From Saprospiraceae bacterium (GTDB lineage: Bacteria; Bacteroidota; Bacteroidia; Chitinophagales; Saprospiraceae), in the NCBI GenBank assembly GCA_016787575.1, contig JAEUUO010000038.1:97240-161239 (forward strand): a DNA stretch of 64,000 bases, written 5' to 3'. Every line of letters starts with the position of its first letter. Within the stretch, counting starts at the first letter, position 1. Of the stretch, positions 51,687 through 63,100 are shown in pieces. A program made the position numbers and the translations under genes. Below the pieces are notes generated by a model that worked only from the letters and a program-made list of their open reading frames with translations, did not search any database and was not told where the DNA came from.

Positions 51687-54600
51687 TTACTTGATAACAA
51701 TCATTCTCTTGGTTGCCGTAAAACCGGCTGCATCAATTTGATAGAATAACACACCGGTTACTCCTAATTGTGCATTTTCGATTTCAATACTATTGTATCC
51801 TTTTACCGCCTTTATTTCCGATTTGTATAAAACCTTACTATTAAGGTCATAAATCGTGAGTGTAGCGGGAGCTGATTGTGACAACTCGAAACCAATCGTA
51901 GTGAAATCTGAGAATGGATTGGGTTGATTTTGATACAGAATAAGTCCGGAATTACTTTCGATAACTCCTTTAGAATTTCTAAAACCTAAACTGATATCCA
52001 AATCATCTGCCTCTGTAGAAAATGCGAGTGCAAAGGTTATTATTGAATTTAATTGCAATACATTTGAAACTTGACCTTGTGAAAGAGCGCTGAATTTGAG
52101 CGTGAAGATTGCTTCACTTTCATTAAATTCGATATTCTTATTTGAGTTCCAGCTAAAGCTGATATATCCATCATTTGATCTGGAGAGACCTAAATTATCC
52201 AGATTAATGTTAGACAAACCTGCCTCTACACCTTCAAATTCCAATCTACTTGGATCGTATTTAAGTGTAAACTGGTAACCAGCTAAAGAAGCTTTCTTCT
52301 CAATAAATACCGGAATCTCTACTAACTGATTTTTTGCAAATTCGCGATCATCAGCAATAAGTAAAATTTGTCCGTTTCCAGTACGAGAAGAAATTCCAGC
52401 GCCAAGGCCTGCGGAGGCATTTCCGGAAACATCTCCAATTTTTACGCCTTTAAAGTCAATTCCATTAACATCTTTATTGAACGGACTGATGGTATAGGTT
52501 CTTGGGTAAGATTCTCCTAAAGCATTTTCGTCCGAATTAATAAATTGATATTTTGCATCAATAAAAGCCCAGCTTTCATTATTTGCAAATTTATCAGTAA
52601 CTCCAAGAATTAATCTTCTGAGATCTGTAATATCTTTAGAAGTAATTTTCTTGTCATTATTAACATCAGCTGCAATGATCTTATATGGACTTGATAATGT
52701 TTCAATTCCAAGAATATGTCTTTGAATCTTCACAATATCGGAAGTGGTTACTCCATTTAATGGATCTGTATTTTTTCCAGGAGTCACACTGTAATTTCCA
52801 TTCGTAAATGGCATGTTTGCGAAGGCAAATTTACCATCACCAATTGTACGAATATTAGACATGATTTGCTTTGTAGGAGTTGCATTGTCTACCAATAATA
52901 CTTCAACATCATTCATTGAATTATTATCCGTATTGTTTGAAATTAAACCATTAATCGTACCACCGGTAAATGTTCTTCCACAGGCTTTATTATTGTCTTG
53001 AATCTCAATAAAAGTCCTGCAGAATGCTTGATTGCCTGTAAGTCTATCTGTAACCCAAAGCTCAACAGTCTGCTGCCCTAAATGTCTGCAATCAAATACA
53101 CGTGAACGAATGTTGGTATCGCTGTAGAAACTTAATACTACAGGATTTTTACATGCACCATAACTACCTAAGTCTACATCACTTGCCCAAACTTCAATCA
53201 TACCCCAATCAATCTTCCCATCTCTGTTGGTATCAATAGGCATCAAGTCAATAGACACTCCATTTATACAATAAGGAGTTGGTGCTTTGCAATTTATAAT
53301 TGTAAAGAATTTTTCAACTGCAGTTTTATTACCACAACGATCCTCAAAAACATATTTTATTTTATGCTTACCCAATGGATGACGTCCGCTAGCATCGATT
53401 TTATCACCAACACCGCTGCGCACAACATCAAATGAACCATTGTTATAATAGTCTATTAAATATTCCCAAGCGAGCTCGTTACCTGGTGTACATAAGTCAG
53501 AACCAAAACCAAGCAAACTGATGTAACCATTGGTACAAGAATCCAAAGTACATACTGTGGTATCTTTTGTAGGAATGACATTTACAATTGGATCATCCAA
53601 ATTGTGAATTTTAATTATTTGCTCATGCGTAGCAAATGGGTAATGGAAACCAGTGGCATCATAATAACCTTGACACCAATCCAGTGCCTTCCATTTACGG
53701 ATTATTTTATAACACGCATCAGCACCCTGAACAATTCTAAATACATGGTCTTCCGAGCTTAAGCCAACCAAATCACATTTGTCTTCATTATGTAAAATTG
53801 GTTTGCTGTTTAGTACTTCAGGAGTTAATGCCGCCAAATCCAAACACATATATAAAGTGGTATCTGCTGGCCACCAAATATCCTTGAAATCGTACGGAGA
53901 ATAATTATGGAAAGTAATCACCTGACGACATGTATCTGAACCATTTTTATCTTTAACTACCCAGGTACGTACAATTGTTCCTACGTTGCACTGTGTTCTG
54001 TTGTCCACATAGGAATGTTCAATAGTAAAATCACAATTATCATGCGCAAATCCATCGTGAAAATTTATTGTTTTACTCAAACCTCCATATTCCTTAAATG
54101 TAATTGAACGCTTTTTATTGAAATATGCTGAGTCTGTTTGAATCAAACCAAATATTGATAAATCTTTGATATCAAAATGGAAATCACAAGAAACTGTTAA
54201 ATCGATTGGTGAATAACATGTTGGTTTAATCTTATCCTGAACTTCAACCTGAACCATGCAATCATTGTAATTACCATGTTTATCTTTTGCACGGAATACA
54301 ACTGTTACAGTTTTGCCAACATCCGCACAACAGAATTCAACATAAGGTCTAAACCACCATACATTTTGTCCGCATGGAGCGCCATTATCCATTCTTCTTA
54401 CTAGAAATGAATCGATATGGCAGTCGTCATACGAACCATCATCAAATGTTTTAGCATATACATGTGTTGTTCCATAAATTGAAAGTGCAACAACTGTTTC
54501 TTTATCACAAACTACGACAGGCGCTGTTTTATCCAAAACATGTACAGTCATAGTTGCCGTACTTGAATTGTAACATTGGTCATAGGCTCTGTATTCTATT

Positions 54601-55769
54601 ACGTTATCACCAACAGGTAAAACAACAACGCCTCCATTTTTATTGGAAAGAATTCCACCTGGATATACAACATCTACACGCACAGGTCCACCACAACTAT
54701 CAAATACAACTGCAGGTGGAATGACCACAGTAGCTTGGCATTTATAACCACCATCCGTAGTTGCATCAAAATCATAAGGAGCATGTACATATGGTGCTTC
54801 ACGATCTACAATTTCTAAAATCTGAATACATATACGAACACGTTCAGTATTACACCACCATTCACGAATGGTCCACATACGCATGTATTTATGAACACAG
54901 CCTATTATTCCAAGATCTATGTCTTCATAAGTAACTGCAATGTTGCAATAAATATCGCGAACAGGCCACAAATCAATTGTTTGTGTAGTTACGGGATTTT
55001 TTGTTACGGTATCTGTGTATGTTGGAACTCCTGTATAGCTCGGGTGGGGATGGCCATTCTTATCGAGTGGGATTCTGCTATAATAAATATCTTTACAGGA
55101 AATCGGGCAATTATTAGCAAGTGTCCAGTTTTTTGGACAATTTACTTTTGCAGTATCAAACCTTCTTAAATAGGTTGTATCAGCACATACAGCTGATTTA
55201 TTGCCGCTTTTATCATAAGCAACATACTTCCTGATTACTTCCTTGATAACATTTACATTACAAGTAATTGGAGTGATAATTTCATCTACTAAGACGACTT
55301 TATCAAATGCGCAGTTGTCATAAGCATACGGTATATAAGCTGAAGCAACAAAACATGGAATGGTGTCCAAGGTGCATTCAATTACCGGTGGTAGCTTATC
55401 TTCAATTTTGGCATAACCCCAACAACGATTACCGGATACATTATCCGTTACTTCAACTTTCAATGTTTCACCTATGTATAGACCAGTTACAACAGGCGAA
55501 CCTGGAATTAACTTGTCATACTTTAAAACACGAACACTGAATTGACCACCTCTACAACTTGTAAACGTATCATTCAGCATCATTGCCGGTGTTATAATTG
55601 CTTGACAATTTTGATCCAGTGAAACCTGAATTAAACCATTACAAGCAAGTGAACATTGGGCGTTTAGTGAACTGGTATGAAGCGTCGAAGCCAGCCACAA
55701 AAGGCAGATAGAAAATATTTGAAAACTTTTTAATCTGCGGAAGTCAAACGTAATATTCGTTTTCTCCAT
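51687..55769 (-). CDS. Giant HYR-like / dockerin-cohesin / T9SS surface protein (copy 1)
   Basis: This 1360-residue secreted protein has a signal region to about residue 38. A long array of HYR/Ig-like repeats covers about 40-930, with linkers of the type VxDKxxPxxxC (VEDKLPPVIEC, VLDKTAPVVVC, VQDKIKPTCYS) and many paired cysteines. A CnaB/SdrD-like strand module follows at about 960-1030, then a dockerin-like pair (SDIVKIQRHILG and ADVNNDKKITSKDITDLR) near 1045-1090. Next are the motif FKGVKIGDVSG, a cohesin-like domain at about 1150-1265 (LVEIPVFIEKKASLAGYQFT, YDPSRLEFEGVE), and a T9SS type A domain (NQPNPFSDFT). Probably a calcium-stiffened surface stalk or matrix protein. Confidence 0.85.
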   Translation of the reverse strand: MEKTNITFDFRRLKSFQIFSICLLWLASTLHTSSLNAQCSLACNGLIQVSLDQNCQAIITPAMMLNDTFTSCRGGQFSVRVLKYDKLIPGSPVVTGLYIGETLKVEVTDNVSGNRCWGYAKIEDKLPPVIECTLDTIPCFVASAYIPYAYDNCAFDKVVLVDEIITPITCNVNVIKEVIRKYVAYDKSGNKSAVCADTTYLRRFDTAKVNCPKNWTLANNCPISCKDIYYSRIPLDKNGHPHPSYTGVPTYTDTVTKNPVTTQTIDLWPVRDIYCNIAVTYEDIDLGIIGCVHKYMRMWTIREWWCNTERVRICIQILEIVDREAPYVHAPYDFDATTDGGYKCQATVVIPPAVVFDSCGGPVRVDVVYPGGILSNKNGGVVVLPVGDNVIEYRAYDQCYNSSTATMTVHVLDKTAPVVVCDKETVVALSIYGTTHVYAKTFDDGSYDDCHIDSFLVRRMDNGAPCGQNVWWFRPYVEFCCADVGKTVTVVFRAKDKHGNYNDCMVQVEVQDKIKPTCYSPIDLTVSCDFHFDIKDLSIFGLIQTDSAYFNKKRSITFKEYGGLSKTINFHDGFAHDNCDFTIEHSYVDNRTQCNVGTIVRTWVVKDKNGSDTCRQVITFHNYSPYDFKDIWWPADTTLYMCLDLAALTPEVLNSKPILHNEDKCDLVGLSSEDHVFRIVQGADACYKIIRKWKALDWCQGYYDATGFHYPFATHEQIIKIHNLDDPIVNVIPTKDTTVCTLDSCTNGYISLLGFGSDLCTPGNELAWEYLIDYYNNGSFDVVRSGVGDKIDASGRHPLGKHKIKYVFEDRCGNKTAVEKFFTIINCKAPTPYCINGVSIDLMPIDTNRDGKIDWGMIEVWASDVDLGSYGACKNPVVLSFYSDTNIRSRVFDCRHLGQQTVELWVTDRLTGNQAFCRTFIEIQDNNKACGRTFTGGTINGLISNNTDNNSMNDVEVLLVDNATPTKQIMSNIRTIGDGKFAFANMPFTNGNYSVTPGKNTDPLNGVTTSDIVKIQRHILGIETLSSPYKIIAADVNNDKKITSKDITDLRRLILGVTDKFANNESWAFIDAKYQFINSDENALGESYPRTYTISPFNKDVNGIDFKGVKIGDVSGNASAGLGAGISSRTGNGQILLIADDREFAKNQLVEIPVFIEKKASLAGYQFTLKYDPSRLEFEGVEAGLSNINLDNLGLSRSNDGYISFSWNSNKNIEFNESEAIFTLKFSALSQGQVSNVLQLNSIITFALAFSTEADDLDISLGFRNSKGVIESNSGLILYQNQPNPFSDFTTIGFELSQSAPATLTIYDLNSKVLYKSEIKAVKGYNSIEIENAQLGVTGVLFYQIDAAGFTATKRMIVIK

Positions 55770-56311
55770 GAGATCCTCTATTTAATTGTTAAAAAATAAG
55801 TAATACGTAGTTAGTCCCCGCGCAATGCGCACAGGTAAAAAAATCCTTCAGAGAACCTGTATGAAAAGTTTATTAATTTAAACTAAATTAATTTAAACCT
55901 ATATACAGAATAGAAGGTCTAGAATCATTTGTTGGGTTGAGAAAAAAATACGCGCTAAAACGTATGCTTTAAAGAGAGGATCTTTATTATTTCTGGGGTT
56001 GTAAAGACAATTTCCACAACAAAGGTAGAAATTATATTCAAACTTACAACTATTTGTTAATTATTTTTTTTCAAGCAATTACAAATAGCTATTTGTTGTA
56101 ATACAAAGGCAAAGGTATTTGATAGATATAGATTTTATATACCCAAATGTGGTGATATTTAATATTATTATTTTTAATAATGCATATAATATTAATAATG
56201 AATATATTATGATTATTAAATTTTATTAATGCGTTGCTTGCCTAAATGGTTACCGTTTTTGGAATAGAACCCTTATTTGCCTATAATTATTTGATTTCAG
56301 GCATTATTTTT
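55770..56311 (-). promoter_or_regulatory. Gene-free leader and promoter region of the giant surface gene
   Basis: The 542 bases carry no gene. Two exact TAnnTTTG matches (TACCTTTG) lie on the minus strand at 56027-56020 and 56117-56110; the first has TTG 19 bases upstream, which would give a leader of about 245 bases. The leader contains two direct copies of ATTAATTTAAAC (55872-55883, 55887-55898), an 11-base palindrome GCGCAATGCGC (55820-55830) and small hairpins. AGAGGA sits just before the ATG. The distal part (56150-56230) is almost pure A/T. Confidence 0.5.
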
Positions 56312-59300
56312 CTATTCTGTATTGATTATTTTACCATTGTAACTACTTTGATTGTCTCTGATAGAATAGATATACGTACCCGCTTGTGGTAATTCTTTTG
56401 ATTCCAGGATAAAACCATTACTTCCTTTATGAATCAGTAACTTTCTTTCTAATACCAACTTTCCTGTAAGATCATAAAGGCTAAAAATTCCTGTTTGTTC
56501 TGCTTTCGAATTAAAACCTATCCAGGTCCTTTCTTTAAATGGATTTGGATCTATATGCCATTCCGTTAAGGGTTCATGTGTTTCGAAAACTTCTCCATAA
56601 TTCAGAAGAATTTTTAATGGCACATCTGATTTAGGATAAATTTCATTCCGTTCTTGTACATTTAAAAATACACAGTTAGAAATTGTGTTCTTTTTAAATG
56701 CTTTAAACACCAGGCGAACCAGTTTATTTGTTTTTAAAGAAATCTTTGGATCTGATTGAATGACGGCAATTCGCAAATTTTTTCCATCATAAAAATATTC
56801 ATCCTGATTTAATGCTCTACCGGCCTCCGTACCTAAAAATTCTTCAATTCTATACAACTCTAATGAGGATGGATCCAAACTCAAAGCAATCTGAATTCCT
56901 TCCAGTTCCATTTCTTTTTTAAGTCGCACGTCCAATTGTATTAAATCTCCGTCCAGGAAGGTTTTATTGTCAATGATTAATTCTGAGTTTCGCAAGCGGG
57001 AATCCAGGGTCTGTAATGAATGGACTCCACTTACATCCCCTACTTTAATTCCTTTAAAATTAACCACAGTATCTTGCCAATTTCCTTTCAGCAATATGCT
57101 TTCTTCTAACAACTCTTCCAAAGGATATTCAGGATCCTTAAATGTATAATCCTCACGCATAAATCTCCAGGATTTATTACCAGGTACTGCATTTACTTTT
57201 CCCAAAATAATTTTACGCAACCAGCTGATGTCTGCAGTGGTAATTCTTCCATTGTGATCTACATCTGCTGCAATCCATTCCAAAGGCGAAGAAAACTCTT
57301 CTAGACCTAAAATATGCCTTTGAATTTTAACTATATCCAGCGTACTTAAATCTTCAGACCAATTTTTATCCGATAGTGGTCTGATCGCATATTGCTGATT
57401 GGTAACTATGTTATAAAACAAATAATTACCTTGGTCGTCGGTTTCAACTTTTTGATTATAGCCATCCAGGAATACTTCAACATCTTTCATGACTCCTTTC
57501 TTATCTGCTTTGATAAGGCCACTGACGAATCCAATCCGAACTGTTGTGGTGCAATAAAAATTTGGATCACGAACATGAACTTTAGCCGTACAACTACCAA
57601 CATTTCCAGAAGAGTCCTTAACAAATACTGCAATGTCAAAAGTATCCGGAATGGTTTGCAAGTCAGCACACGTAATATATTTACATGTATCATTTGGATC
57701 TGAGGCATTAAAAGAAATTCTAAGCATGCTTGGCTTCGTGCAATTGTCCACATAACTATTGAGTAATTCCCTGGCAGTTAATTTAATGGTATCATTAGAA
57801 TTCATATCCAAAAACAAAACCTTGCAACTGATCCGTGGGTTTTCCAAATCTAATACAATAACAGTCGTAGTATCTTTAATACTACCGCATGAATCTTTAG
57901 CAGTAAATACGACATGGGTAGTACCCACAGGATATCTCCCACTTGCATTGGCGCCACCATTATTAAATGAATTTGTAATTGTTGCAAATCGGGAGCAGCC
58001 GCTTAAAGTTGCTGAAACTAAGTTTATATATTTATAGCAAGAATCCGGACCATTTGCAATGGTTGTATCTCTTGCCACAACTAATTTGGATCTTTTTAAA
58101 CTTACTGCGATAATTCTCTGGGTATCTTTTATTGTCTCTTGCGTACATGCTGAATAGGCCGTCCAAACTCTGTCTGTAATTTCACAGCTATCAGCAGTAA
58201 ACTGGAGTTGCAGGTCAGCATAACTAAAATACACAGAACCGCAGGTGTCTAATGGATCTGTCGGAAAACTTTGCAGTGCATTTGGATCTTTACTTACACA
58301 TTCTGGAATTATAGTATCTCTGGGCCAAATAATATCAGAAGGACTGAATCGGTAATTATTTAAAATATTGATCACTTGAGAACAGCTACTATCTGCACTT
58401 CCATCGGGGTAGGATAAATAAAATTTTCGATAAACCGCACCATTCCTACAACTATCAATTGCCAAACTATCTCTAAATGTACTTGTTATTGAATCCAAAC
58501 AAGAAGTAACTACGTAGTATGCTCCGGTCTCACCTAGATCTGTATAATCGACCGAGCATGAAATTGTTATATCGTTTGGACAGCTTGGTGGAGCCACCGG
58601 ATTTTTATCTTGAACGTAAATTTGAATCATACAAAAATTCATATTCCCACTGCAATCTGTCGCCTTCAATACCAACATGATGGTATCGCGAATGTCTTCA
58701 CAACAAAAATGAACTTCATCGCTGTATAAGGTATCTTGCGGATACCCACAAGAAGCACTCATTCTTCGAATTAATACCGTATCAATGCAGCAATTATCTG
58801 TAACTAAACCTCTTGATGCAACGTGTTCTGCAGTTAATATAACCTGACCTCTTGGATCTAATGAAACGATCAGTGCTGGTGGGCAAACCAAGGATGGCGT
58901 AATCCGATCTTTTACCCAGACATACGAAGTACAAGTATCAGAATTACCACATGGATCAATAGCGATGTAATTAAAACTGTGCTTTCCGGAATCCAACAAA
59001 ATGGTTTGTCCTGGTCTTAATAAAATACTACTATCCAAGCGGACAACAAGAATCAATAAATTGGAAGGACTGCATGCATCACTCGCTTTAAAAGAAGGAA
59101 TTGTATAATTTACTTTACAACTTGAGTAACCTGAAAATAAAATACTGTCCCTTGGACAAATAACATGTGGCCTTGTAGTATCGGACACTAATATTTCCTG
59201 GGTTTGTGAACGAATGGCTTGTGTACACCAATCCATAACAGACCACAATCTTCGAATTTTCATCATTCCACCACACACAATAATTGAATCATCTGCATGT

Positions 59301-60103
59301 GTAACAATTAAATTGCATAAATGACTTACGGTATCTCCAAACATTAATGGCACCCCTGTACTGCTTAAGTCAGGATTAGGACAATACACTGTATCATTTT
59401 CCGGAAAACTTACACTGTCAACAGAAGCCTTTTTAAAATATATGTCCTGAATGCAGCTATTGGTATTTCCATAGTTATCAATTGCAATCCATTTTAAATG
59501 GACTACCGCAGAATATCGTGAATTTGAACAATCAAATAAACTCAATGTTAGATCGTAATACTGATCTACATCCGAATCGCAATTATCTGTTATTTTAACA
59601 TATGGACTATAGTCAAAGGTAAATGGATCATTCGCACAAGAAATGGTATCTGCATTGCAAGTAATTACCGGTTTTAATTTATCTTCAACAGCAATCTGGG
59701 TCCAACACATCATTCCATTGGTTGTATCAATTACAGTTGCTGATAATTTTTTTCCGATGTCATTGCAGGTAACAACATTTATACTTGTTTGATTTATCAA
59801 TACTTTAAATCTATTGTATGAAGGATAGTAACCGACTAATAACATTTGAGGTGTCAACACAGCCCGACCCAATGAATCCAGCGAGATTTGCAAATTTCCG
59901 ATACAAGTAATTGCCTGGGCATCTACAGATTGTACCATTAATGGACTTTCCAATCTGTCTGTTGAAGGCCAGTCCTCTGGAATGGCCTTCAATTCATAAC
60001 AGAATAATAAACCGGAATAAATGAAAAGTGTCCTAACAAATAGCACACAATTCAAACATTTTGGGATGGGATTTATTAAAAATGTAGTTTTCATAATTTG
60101 CAT
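56312..60103 (-). CDS. Giant HYR-like / dockerin-cohesin / T9SS surface protein (copy 2)
   Basis: This 1263-residue paralogue of copy 1 has a signal region (about 20-40), HYR/Ig-like repeats with linkers VEDKLKPVITC, SDTTRPHVICP, VKDRITPSLVCP and VLDLENPRISC (about 65-850), and a CnaB-like module (GLIKADKKGVMKDVEVFLDG). A dockerin-like pair follows (LDIVKIQRHILG, ADVDHNGRITTADISWLR), then FKGIKVGDVSG, a cohesin-like domain (LIQLDVRLKKEMELEGIQIA, LDPSSLELYRIEE) and a T9SS type A end (DPNPFKERTWIG). Start 60103 or 60094; both are ATG. It follows copy 3 by 23 bases, so the two are co-transcribed. No terminator is evident before the AT-rich gap. Confidence 0.84.
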   Translation of the reverse strand: MQIMKTTFLINPIPKCLNCVLFVRTLFIYSGLLFCYELKAIPEDWPSTDRLESPLMVQSVDAQAITCIGNLQISLDSLGRAVLTPQMLLVGYYPSYNRFKVLINQTSINVVTCNDIGKKLSATVIDTTNGMMCWTQIAVEDKLKPVITCNADTISCANDPFTFDYSPYVKITDNCDSDVDQYYDLTLSLFDCSNSRYSAVVHLKWIAIDNYGNTNSCIQDIYFKKASVDSVSFPENDTVYCPNPDLSSTGVPLMFGDTVSHLCNLIVTHADDSIIVCGGMMKIRRLWSVMDWCTQAIRSQTQEILVSDTTRPHVICPRDSILFSGYSSCKVNYTIPSFKASDACSPSNLLILVVRLDSSILLRPGQTILLDSGKHSFNYIAIDPCGNSDTCTSYVWVKDRITPSLVCPPALIVSLDPRGQVILTAEHVASRGLVTDNCCIDTVLIRRMSASCGYPQDTLYSDEVHFCCEDIRDTIMLVLKATDCSGNMNFCMIQIYVQDKNPVAPPSCPNDITISCSVDYTDLGETGAYYVVTSCLDSITSTFRDSLAIDSCRNGAVYRKFYLSYPDGSADSSCSQVINILNNYRFSPSDIIWPRDTIIPECVSKDPNALQSFPTDPLDTCGSVYFSYADLQLQFTADSCEITDRVWTAYSACTQETIKDTQRIIAVSLKRSKLVVARDTTIANGPDSCYKYINLVSATLSGCSRFATITNSFNNGGANASGRYPVGTTHVVFTAKDSCGSIKDTTTVIVLDLENPRISCKVLFLDMNSNDTIKLTARELLNSYVDNCTKPSMLRISFNASDPNDTCKYITCADLQTIPDTFDIAVFVKDSSGNVGSCTAKVHVRDPNFYCTTTVRIGFVSGLIKADKKGVMKDVEVFLDGYNQKVETDDQGNYLFYNIVTNQQYAIRPLSDKNWSEDLSTLDIVKIQRHILGLEEFSSPLEWIAADVDHNGRITTADISWLRKIILGKVNAVPGNKSWRFMREDYTFKDPEYPLEELLEESILLKGNWQDTVVNFKGIKVGDVSGVHSLQTLDSRLRNSELIIDNKTFLDGDLIQLDVRLKKEMELEGIQIALSLDPSSLELYRIEEFLGTEAGRALNQDEYFYDGKNLRIAVIQSDPKISLKTNKLVRLVFKAFKKNTISNCVFLNVQERNEIYPKSDVPLKILLNYGEVFETHEPLTEWHIDPNPFKERTWIGFNSKAEQTGIFSLYDLTGKLVLERKLLIHKGSNGFILESKELPQAGTYIYSIRDNQSSYNGKIINTE

Positions 60104-60126
60104 TTATCAATGGACGAAAAACAAAT

Positions 60127-63100
60127 TTATCTAGCGATTATTTTATAATAATTTGAAAAGGTTTGGTTTGAAATGTGCAACATGTACACCCCTTTATTTA
60201 ATGCTCTCAAGTCTTTAAATTCAATGGTCTCAAAAATATTTTTGACACCTACAATGTGATTTTCAACCAGGCTTCCAGAAACATCAAACAATTCAATTTT
60301 AACATCAGTGTTTTCAAAATATTTCAAGTTAATAAAAAGTTGATCGGACACTGGGTTCGGAAAAAATTCAACTTCTTGTTTTAATTGTGTTGAAATATTT
60401 TTAAAATGATCGATGCCTAACGTATGATTGATACCATAGACTTCATTTGAAAAATCATCGCTCAACTTTAAATTAATATGACAGTTTTGATCCAATGCTT
60501 CAATTGGAATACGCAATGTAAATTCAGATGAAAATGGATTAGCAGCAGCGTATGAAACGCGAACCACATTTCCATCAATTTGATAATTGGCTTCGCTAAA
60601 ATCCTGAAGGCTTGATTCTAATTTAAATGTTAATCCAGCACAAAGGCCTTTAACAGTAAACTCAAATTGAAACCCAAAAATTAATTCATCCCATTCTGGT
60701 ATGATATTAATATAATTATCGAATTGACTAAGCTTAAATCCAGTGAATCTTGAATTTGTAGATTTAAAATTTGAACCTTGATAACTTTGGTTTACATCTC
60801 CTAACTTAATGGCGATAAAATCCAAATCATGCAAATCCTCAGTCGTTGTTTTATGAATCTGAAGACTGGCATCCAATTCTTCAAATGGATCTATGGGATT
60901 AATAAATTTATAGGCCTGATTAATAAAATGATAGGCCTTATGAGAAGGAAATTCTGTCACTTTTCCTAAAATTAAATTTCTAATATATGCCACATCTTTA
61001 GTAGAAATAGACTTACTCAAATCAACATCTGCAGCTAAAAGTTCTTCAACCTGATCGAGTAATTCTATCCCTAAAATGTGCCTTTGAATTTTAATAATAT
61101 CTGCTGTTGAAATACCGCTTGGATCCGGTTGACTAGATATGATTCCCAATTTAATAAATTGATTTGCCGGTACATTACTAAATGAATAATAACCATTCTT
61201 ATCTGTTGCAACACTGTATGCTTTGGAATCTACAATTAAATTAGCAGATGCAGATTTAACCAATTGCTTATTCTTTGTTTGCACCAAACCTGATATGTTA
61301 ACATTATGGATACTGGTCGGACACAGCTTATCAACATCATCAATAACAATAAATGTTGTTACATTATTTACATTTCCCTCTAAATCCCAAACATATAAAT
61401 GGATGTCACGTTTTCCGATGCTATCACAAGTAAAAATTCTAAGCGTATCATTTATATCCTGAGAAAATGAAAACCGCAACTCTGATTCCGGTGTACAGTT
61501 ATCTGAACTTTTCAGATTAAAACTTCTTGCTGAAATGGAAACCATAGGACCAGTAGCCATTTGAATCAAACTACTGGATAATCCATAAATGGCATTTGCT
61601 GACGGTGCCTTTCCGTCGCGAACATCAATAATTGTTTTTAATAAGCCTGTGTTGTGACAGGAATCGTTGGCATAAAAACAAATTAAATGTCTTCCTAATG
61701 GATAAAATCCACCAGCATTATTACCGGGTTTTTGGACATCGATCTGACCGTCAATGTTAAAATCAACTGTATAATGAATTGTCAAATTTGAAGTTGATCC
61801 ACAATCAGATGCAGTAACATTGGGCAAGATCACCATACCTGGCTGGCAAGAAGCAGATTGAATAAATACGATGGTATCTACAAGTCCAGTTAATTGGGGT
61901 GCAACGGTATCCATAATTTTAATTTCTTGGATGTATGCATAATACCCATTTGCCGCTATGTTGGGATTTGGCTTCAGATTGGGATTGTATTGACACCAGT
62001 CAATTACGTACCAGTTTCTTAAAATTTTTGCACAAACACCACCTCTATCGAAATTGTATTTTTCATCTTTTTTAGTTGTTTGAACACTGGCGCATCCATC
62101 CTCATGTATTATAGGGATTCCTGCATTTATTGTATCAGGATCTATCCGACATGCAAATACTATCTTATGATCCGGCCATTTCAGTTGATTGGGATCCAAT
62201 CCGTTAAAGGTTTTTGTTTTTAAAACGCTTATTATTTGTGTGCAAGAACTTTGCTGTCGGTGAACATCAGTTGCTATAAATGTTCTTCGAATTTCGCCCG
62301 AACCACAAGCATCCAATTGATTGTCAATAATTGTATCAATAGACGACAATGCACAATTATCAGTTATAAAAGCACCCATTGTGAGTAAAACACTGTCTAA
62401 ATCTGCTCCACAACTAACAGTTACATTATAAGGACAGGTGATATCGGGAGGAATTTTGTCAAGTACGATTGCCTGTACCATGCAATCTACATAGTGGCCA
62501 CGGTGTAAAGAATCTGAAACTGGACCATCACCCGGATATACATCATATACCCTTAAAATTACCCGGATACTATTCGAATCAACATCCTGACAACAAAACC
62601 GAATCAGATCATCAAAATTATTTGACGGGTTACCAGGATTTGAACATGAATATCCGGAAGGATTAAACATCCTTTTAATTTTAAAATAGACATGGCCGCA
62701 ATTGTCAGTGGAGCCTGCATCAAAAACAGAAGCAGGGATATCTGCAAATCCAGGACTTGGAAGATTAATTGTTTGTTGTGGATTGCAAACCAAATTGGGT
62801 ACAGAAGCATCGTATATCGTGATGTAAGAAGAATCCCTAGCCGACATTCCGCAATGATCTGTAACTGTATATACAACTTTATAAACTCCCGTTGGGAAAT
62901 ACATGAGTCCCCCATTTGTATTTAAGGAGGTAAATATTGAACTCGTTGTAAATGTGATTGCGGTTGGACAAGAACCTGCGTAACTGACGCTGGCTGCAGG
63001 CATATTAAACAGGGTATCGCAAGCCTGAGTTCGTTTTATTTGAATGGTAATATCAGGTGGCGCATCCAATTGAAAATTTAAACCAGACGGGCTGGCAGCG

